Source: Adiantum capillus-veneris
Taxonomy: Eukaryota > Streptophyta > Polypodiopsida > Polypodiales > Pteridaceae
Assembly: GCA_014529385.2 (NCBI GenBank)
Contig: CM043969.1
Location: 71,574,676-71,638,675, forward strand
Length of the DNA: 64,000 nucleotides
Direction of reading: 5' to 3'
This document shows, one piece after another, positions 61,744-64,000 of this stretch (position 1 is the stretch's first letter; each line of letters begins with the position of its first letter). A model generated the notes under the pieces. It ran no database searches. It saw nothing but the letters and a program-made list of their open reading frames with translations, and had not been told where the DNA came from. The translations under genes and the position numbers were made by a program.

Positions 61744-62817
61744 TGGCCAACCTTATTTAAGGATGCATCACTTTTTGCAAAAGGATGTGAAGAATGCCAA
61801 CGTTACAAGATCACACAACGAAAGGATAGGATGCCCTTACATCCTGTTAAAGTGACTCAACCATTTAAAAAATGGGGTTTGGACTTTGTAGGCCCAATTA
61901 GTCCGGTAGCTCGTAGCACTCAATCTCGATATATTATCGTTGCCACTGACTATGTGACAAAGTGGGAGGAAGCCAGGGGGACACGTAAGGCCGATGCGAG
62001 GTCAACTACCAAGTTTCTCTTTGAGAACATTATTACAAGATTTGGTTGTCCCTTTGAGATTGTGAGTGACAATGGTACTCATTTTATAAATGGAGTAATA
62101 AAAGAACTCACTACCAACTTTATGATAGTTCACCATAAGTCCACACCTTATTATCCACAAGCAAATGGCCAAGCTGAGAGCACCAACAAGACCTTAATCT
62201 CTATCTTGACCAAAACGGTGGAAGCTCGTCGCACAAATTGGGATTTAAATCTTACATCAGCTCTATGGGCTTATCGTACTGCGTACAAAGTTGCAATTAA
62301 TTGCACACCATTTAAGATGGTGTATGGGCAAGAAGCGGTTATGCCATGGGAGTTTGTCGTTCCTAGTCTTCGAGTAGCTTCTCAAGAAGGTTGGGATGGT
62401 AACCCCTTAGTTGAGCGATTATATATCCTTGAAAGGCTAGAGGAAGAGAGGCGATTAGCTGTGCAAAATGCACTTGTGGACAAAGATAGGAGGAAGAAAT
62501 CGTTTGACCGTCATCTAAAGAACAAAAATATCAATGTTGGTGATAAAGTCCTTATGTATGGAGTGCGTACCGAAAATAAAAAGTTGAAATATGCGAGAAA
62601 AGGACCATATAGAGTATGTGAGATCACCCCACAAGGAACCATTCGTGTGGAGACTCTTGATGGAGTTGAAACCATTGGATTCCTCAATGGGAGCAAATTT
62701 AAAAGATACTATGATCCTTTAAACCAAGAGGAGCTACGTGCCATCCATACGAAAAAAGTAGCCAAGGCACAAACAGAATTGAAGAAGATACAAGCTCAAG
62801 CTGAGGCTATGGAGTGA
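61744..62817 (+). pseudogene. Gypsy integrase, catalytic triad present
   Basis: Continues in frame after the TAG with the Cys pair of the zinc finger (FAKGCEECQRYK). Core: KKWGLDFVGPISPV (Asp), EIVSDNGTHFING (Asp) and YYPQANGQAESTNK (Glu), then ALWAYRTAYKVAINCTPFK. The C-terminal domain includes KNINVGDKVLMYGVRTENKK and KGPYRVCEITPQGTIRVETL. The end is a Lys/Gln/Ala-rich coiled-coil-like stretch (KVAKAQTELKKIQAQAEAME) closed by a TGA at 62815-62817. The same frame stays open beyond this stop into the protease domain. Confidence 0.92.
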
Positions 62818-63389
62818 CAACAACGCATAAGACAAAAATGAGAGGCTAACCTTGGAGTCACACATGCATTCCACTATGCAATCGACGCGGAATGGTTGGA
62901 CTCTGGCACACCTCTACGATACCCTATTGAGCTAAACAGCACCTATGGAAAAGTGCTATATAACGCCTTCTTGGACACGGGTGCTAAATATAATCTGCTA
63001 TCATATGGGGTGTGGTGTCAGTTAGGGAATCCACCTCTATCTGAAAGTATTATCCAAGTCAAGGGTGTCAACAAGAAAAAAACTTTGATTTTTGAAATCT
63101 GGCAACTTCTGTCAGTTATGACAATGGGGTTGTAGCTCAAGACTTTTTGGTCATGCCTGTTGGAACTATGGAGGGTAATATAAATCTAGGACGCACGTGG
63201 ATGATAGCCACCAAATGCACTATTGATTGGGGGACAGGGGGTGTCACAACACAGAAACCAACTCTTAGCCCTACCACTCAAGCCATACTCCCTGAGATAT
63301 TGCCTCTTAAGGAAATAAAACTCTTGGACGGATACGCCGCGACAGACGACAGCACAGCGAGAACTCACCTAACATATAATGTCAGCTAA
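62818..63389 (+). pseudogene. Aspartic protease domain downstream of integrase
   Basis: In the integrase frame, after TGA codons at 62815 and 62839, the sequence reads VTHAFHYAIDAEWLDSGTPL, then PIELNSTYGKVLYNAFLDTG followed by AKYNLLSYGVW. The Asp-Thr-Gly-Ala and the hydrophobic run after it are the retropepsin active site. After a frameshift at about 63115 it continues as SYDNGVVAQDFLVMPVGTME and INLGRTWMIATKCTIDWGTG, where Leu-Gly-Arg-Thr-Trp is the second protease landmark (compare ILGRPWL in the minus-strand gypsy). The frame ends at 63389. Protease would normally precede reverse transcriptase and cleave Gag-Pol. Alternatives to a true rearranged element are a fused fragment of another copy or a separate insertion. 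Confidence 0.8.
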
Positions 63390-64000
63390 GGATGAAGCTG
63401 ACCCGCAGGCGCGTGGAAGCAAGCATAAGGTGTCAACCTACACTCGACTGACTCCTAACTAATTCCTACAGAGGTCTCTACCAATTGTCTAAGTCACAGC
63501 CTTCAAGAGTGCATAAGAGGAAACTTCCTACAACGCTTTCTAGAGCCGAACACCCATCAAACAATCTCGAAACACCATAGAACTTGAAGGAGACCCTACT
63601 AATACCAATAGGTCGCTCTCCCTAAGGTCTATGAACCAAAACCCCAACCCAAAACACTCGGTGCAAAATCACGTAGGATGTCTGGCCAAAATCTATAGGT
63701 CTTCGTTTCCGAAATCTAAAGTGCCTAATGTGTAGTTCTACTCAATGTGAACGCGTGGATATGCTGCAATGCAAAATCGGACAACGTATGCTCACCAAAA
63801 CACCAGATGAAGCTCGTAGAAGGAGCTCGCAAAACCAAACCGTACGCGCGTAATGTAGGTATCGGCACGTAGCTCTCGTCGGGGGCAACACGCTGCACTT
63901 CTCCGCACTCGATTCCGACCACCGGAGCACACGTAGCATCAAGATGAAGCTCACACTCTCTCTCATACACAGTACGCTCACTCACATACTTCAAAACTTG
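63390..64000. other. Right edge, no gene recognised
   Basis: Looks less AT-rich than the rest of the window, with several CG-containing motifs. A minus-strand open frame (63725-63994) has no recognised domain. It could be the 3' untranslated region and LTR start of the gypsy element, but no TG...CA boundaries or partner copy can be seen. Confidence 0.4.

Larger units (their letters stand above)
58889..63389 (+). mobile_element. Ty3/gypsy element with protease after integrase
   Basis: Order: acidic pre-RT region (59126-60120), RT (60121 to about 60830), connection and RNase H, integrase (about 61640-62817), then an aspartic protease domain (62818-63300). No LTR is recognised on either side. 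Breaks: frameshifts near 59160, 60120 and 63115; stops at 59408, 60697, 61741, 62815 and 62839. Its integrase resembles that of the minus-strand element at 9.9-10.7 kb. Confidence 0.85.

Noticed and set aside
63725-63994. Minus-strand frames at the right edge as genes
   Set aside because: Two overlapping frames are open because the stretch is GC-richer; neither shows a domain.

Overview
The window is nuclear DNA of a land plant. It is dense in LTR retrotransposons, with tRNA-Met-type primer sites reading TGGTATCAGAGC, long CT/GA and TG microsatellites, and spliceosomal-type intron borders in one decayed gene. No ordinary intact host gene was found. A repeat-rich, large-genome vascular plant fits; a fern is my guess from the style of the repeats, at low confidence.

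Layout. (1) 1-9.9 kb: a stretch framed by a perfect 31-base inverted repeat (54-84 and 9786-9816), possibly a large decayed DNA element. It holds a broken multi-exon gene (375-3110), hairpin repeats (4585-4870), an acidic reading frame (4967-5395, minus) lying in frame behind a decayed histone H3-like gene (5441-5882, minus), a seven-unit array of 106-base hairpin repeats (5945-6690) and an RG-rich gene fragment (7519-7975). (2) 9.88-13.67 kb: a minus-strand Ty3/gypsy element with one LTR, gag and protease joined directly to integrase, RT and RNase H being lost. (3) 14.5-15.3 kb: a 405-base tandem duplication. (4) 16217-21788: a complete Ty1/copia element with two LTRs, disabled by two stops, two frameshifts and a Glu-to-Lys change at the third integrase catalytic position. 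(5) 24.8-40.0 kb: a head-to-tail array of chromodomain-type gypsy copies sharing LTRs (LTR A, body 1, LTR B, body 2, LTR C, start of body 3; family 1), with a solo LTR of a second family at 29253-31156 flanked by a perfect 5-base target duplication. (6) 42.15-54.02 kb: minus-strand family-1 pieces around a family-2 element (43355-50363) that has an intact 480-residue Gag but a ruined pol. (7) 54.02-56.78 kb: a non-coding stretch with repeated 18-base palindromes (consensus CATGGATCGCGATCCATG). (8) 56784-58888: the 3' half of a second copia element. (9) 58.9-63.4 kb: a gypsy element whose aspartic protease domain lies downstream of integrase and in its frame, the reverse of the usual order.

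How the parts relate. Almost everything is mobile-element sequence at different stages of decay: full-length with two LTRs (16.2-21.8 kb), recombined to a solo LTR (29.3 kb), fused into a shared-LTR array (24.8-40.0 kb), or cut to fragments. The family-2 Gag is the only long retroelement frame without a break. The most unusual items are the protease after integrase, the H3-like pseudogene with a recognisable N-tail, the repeated perfect palindrome and the 106-base hairpin array.
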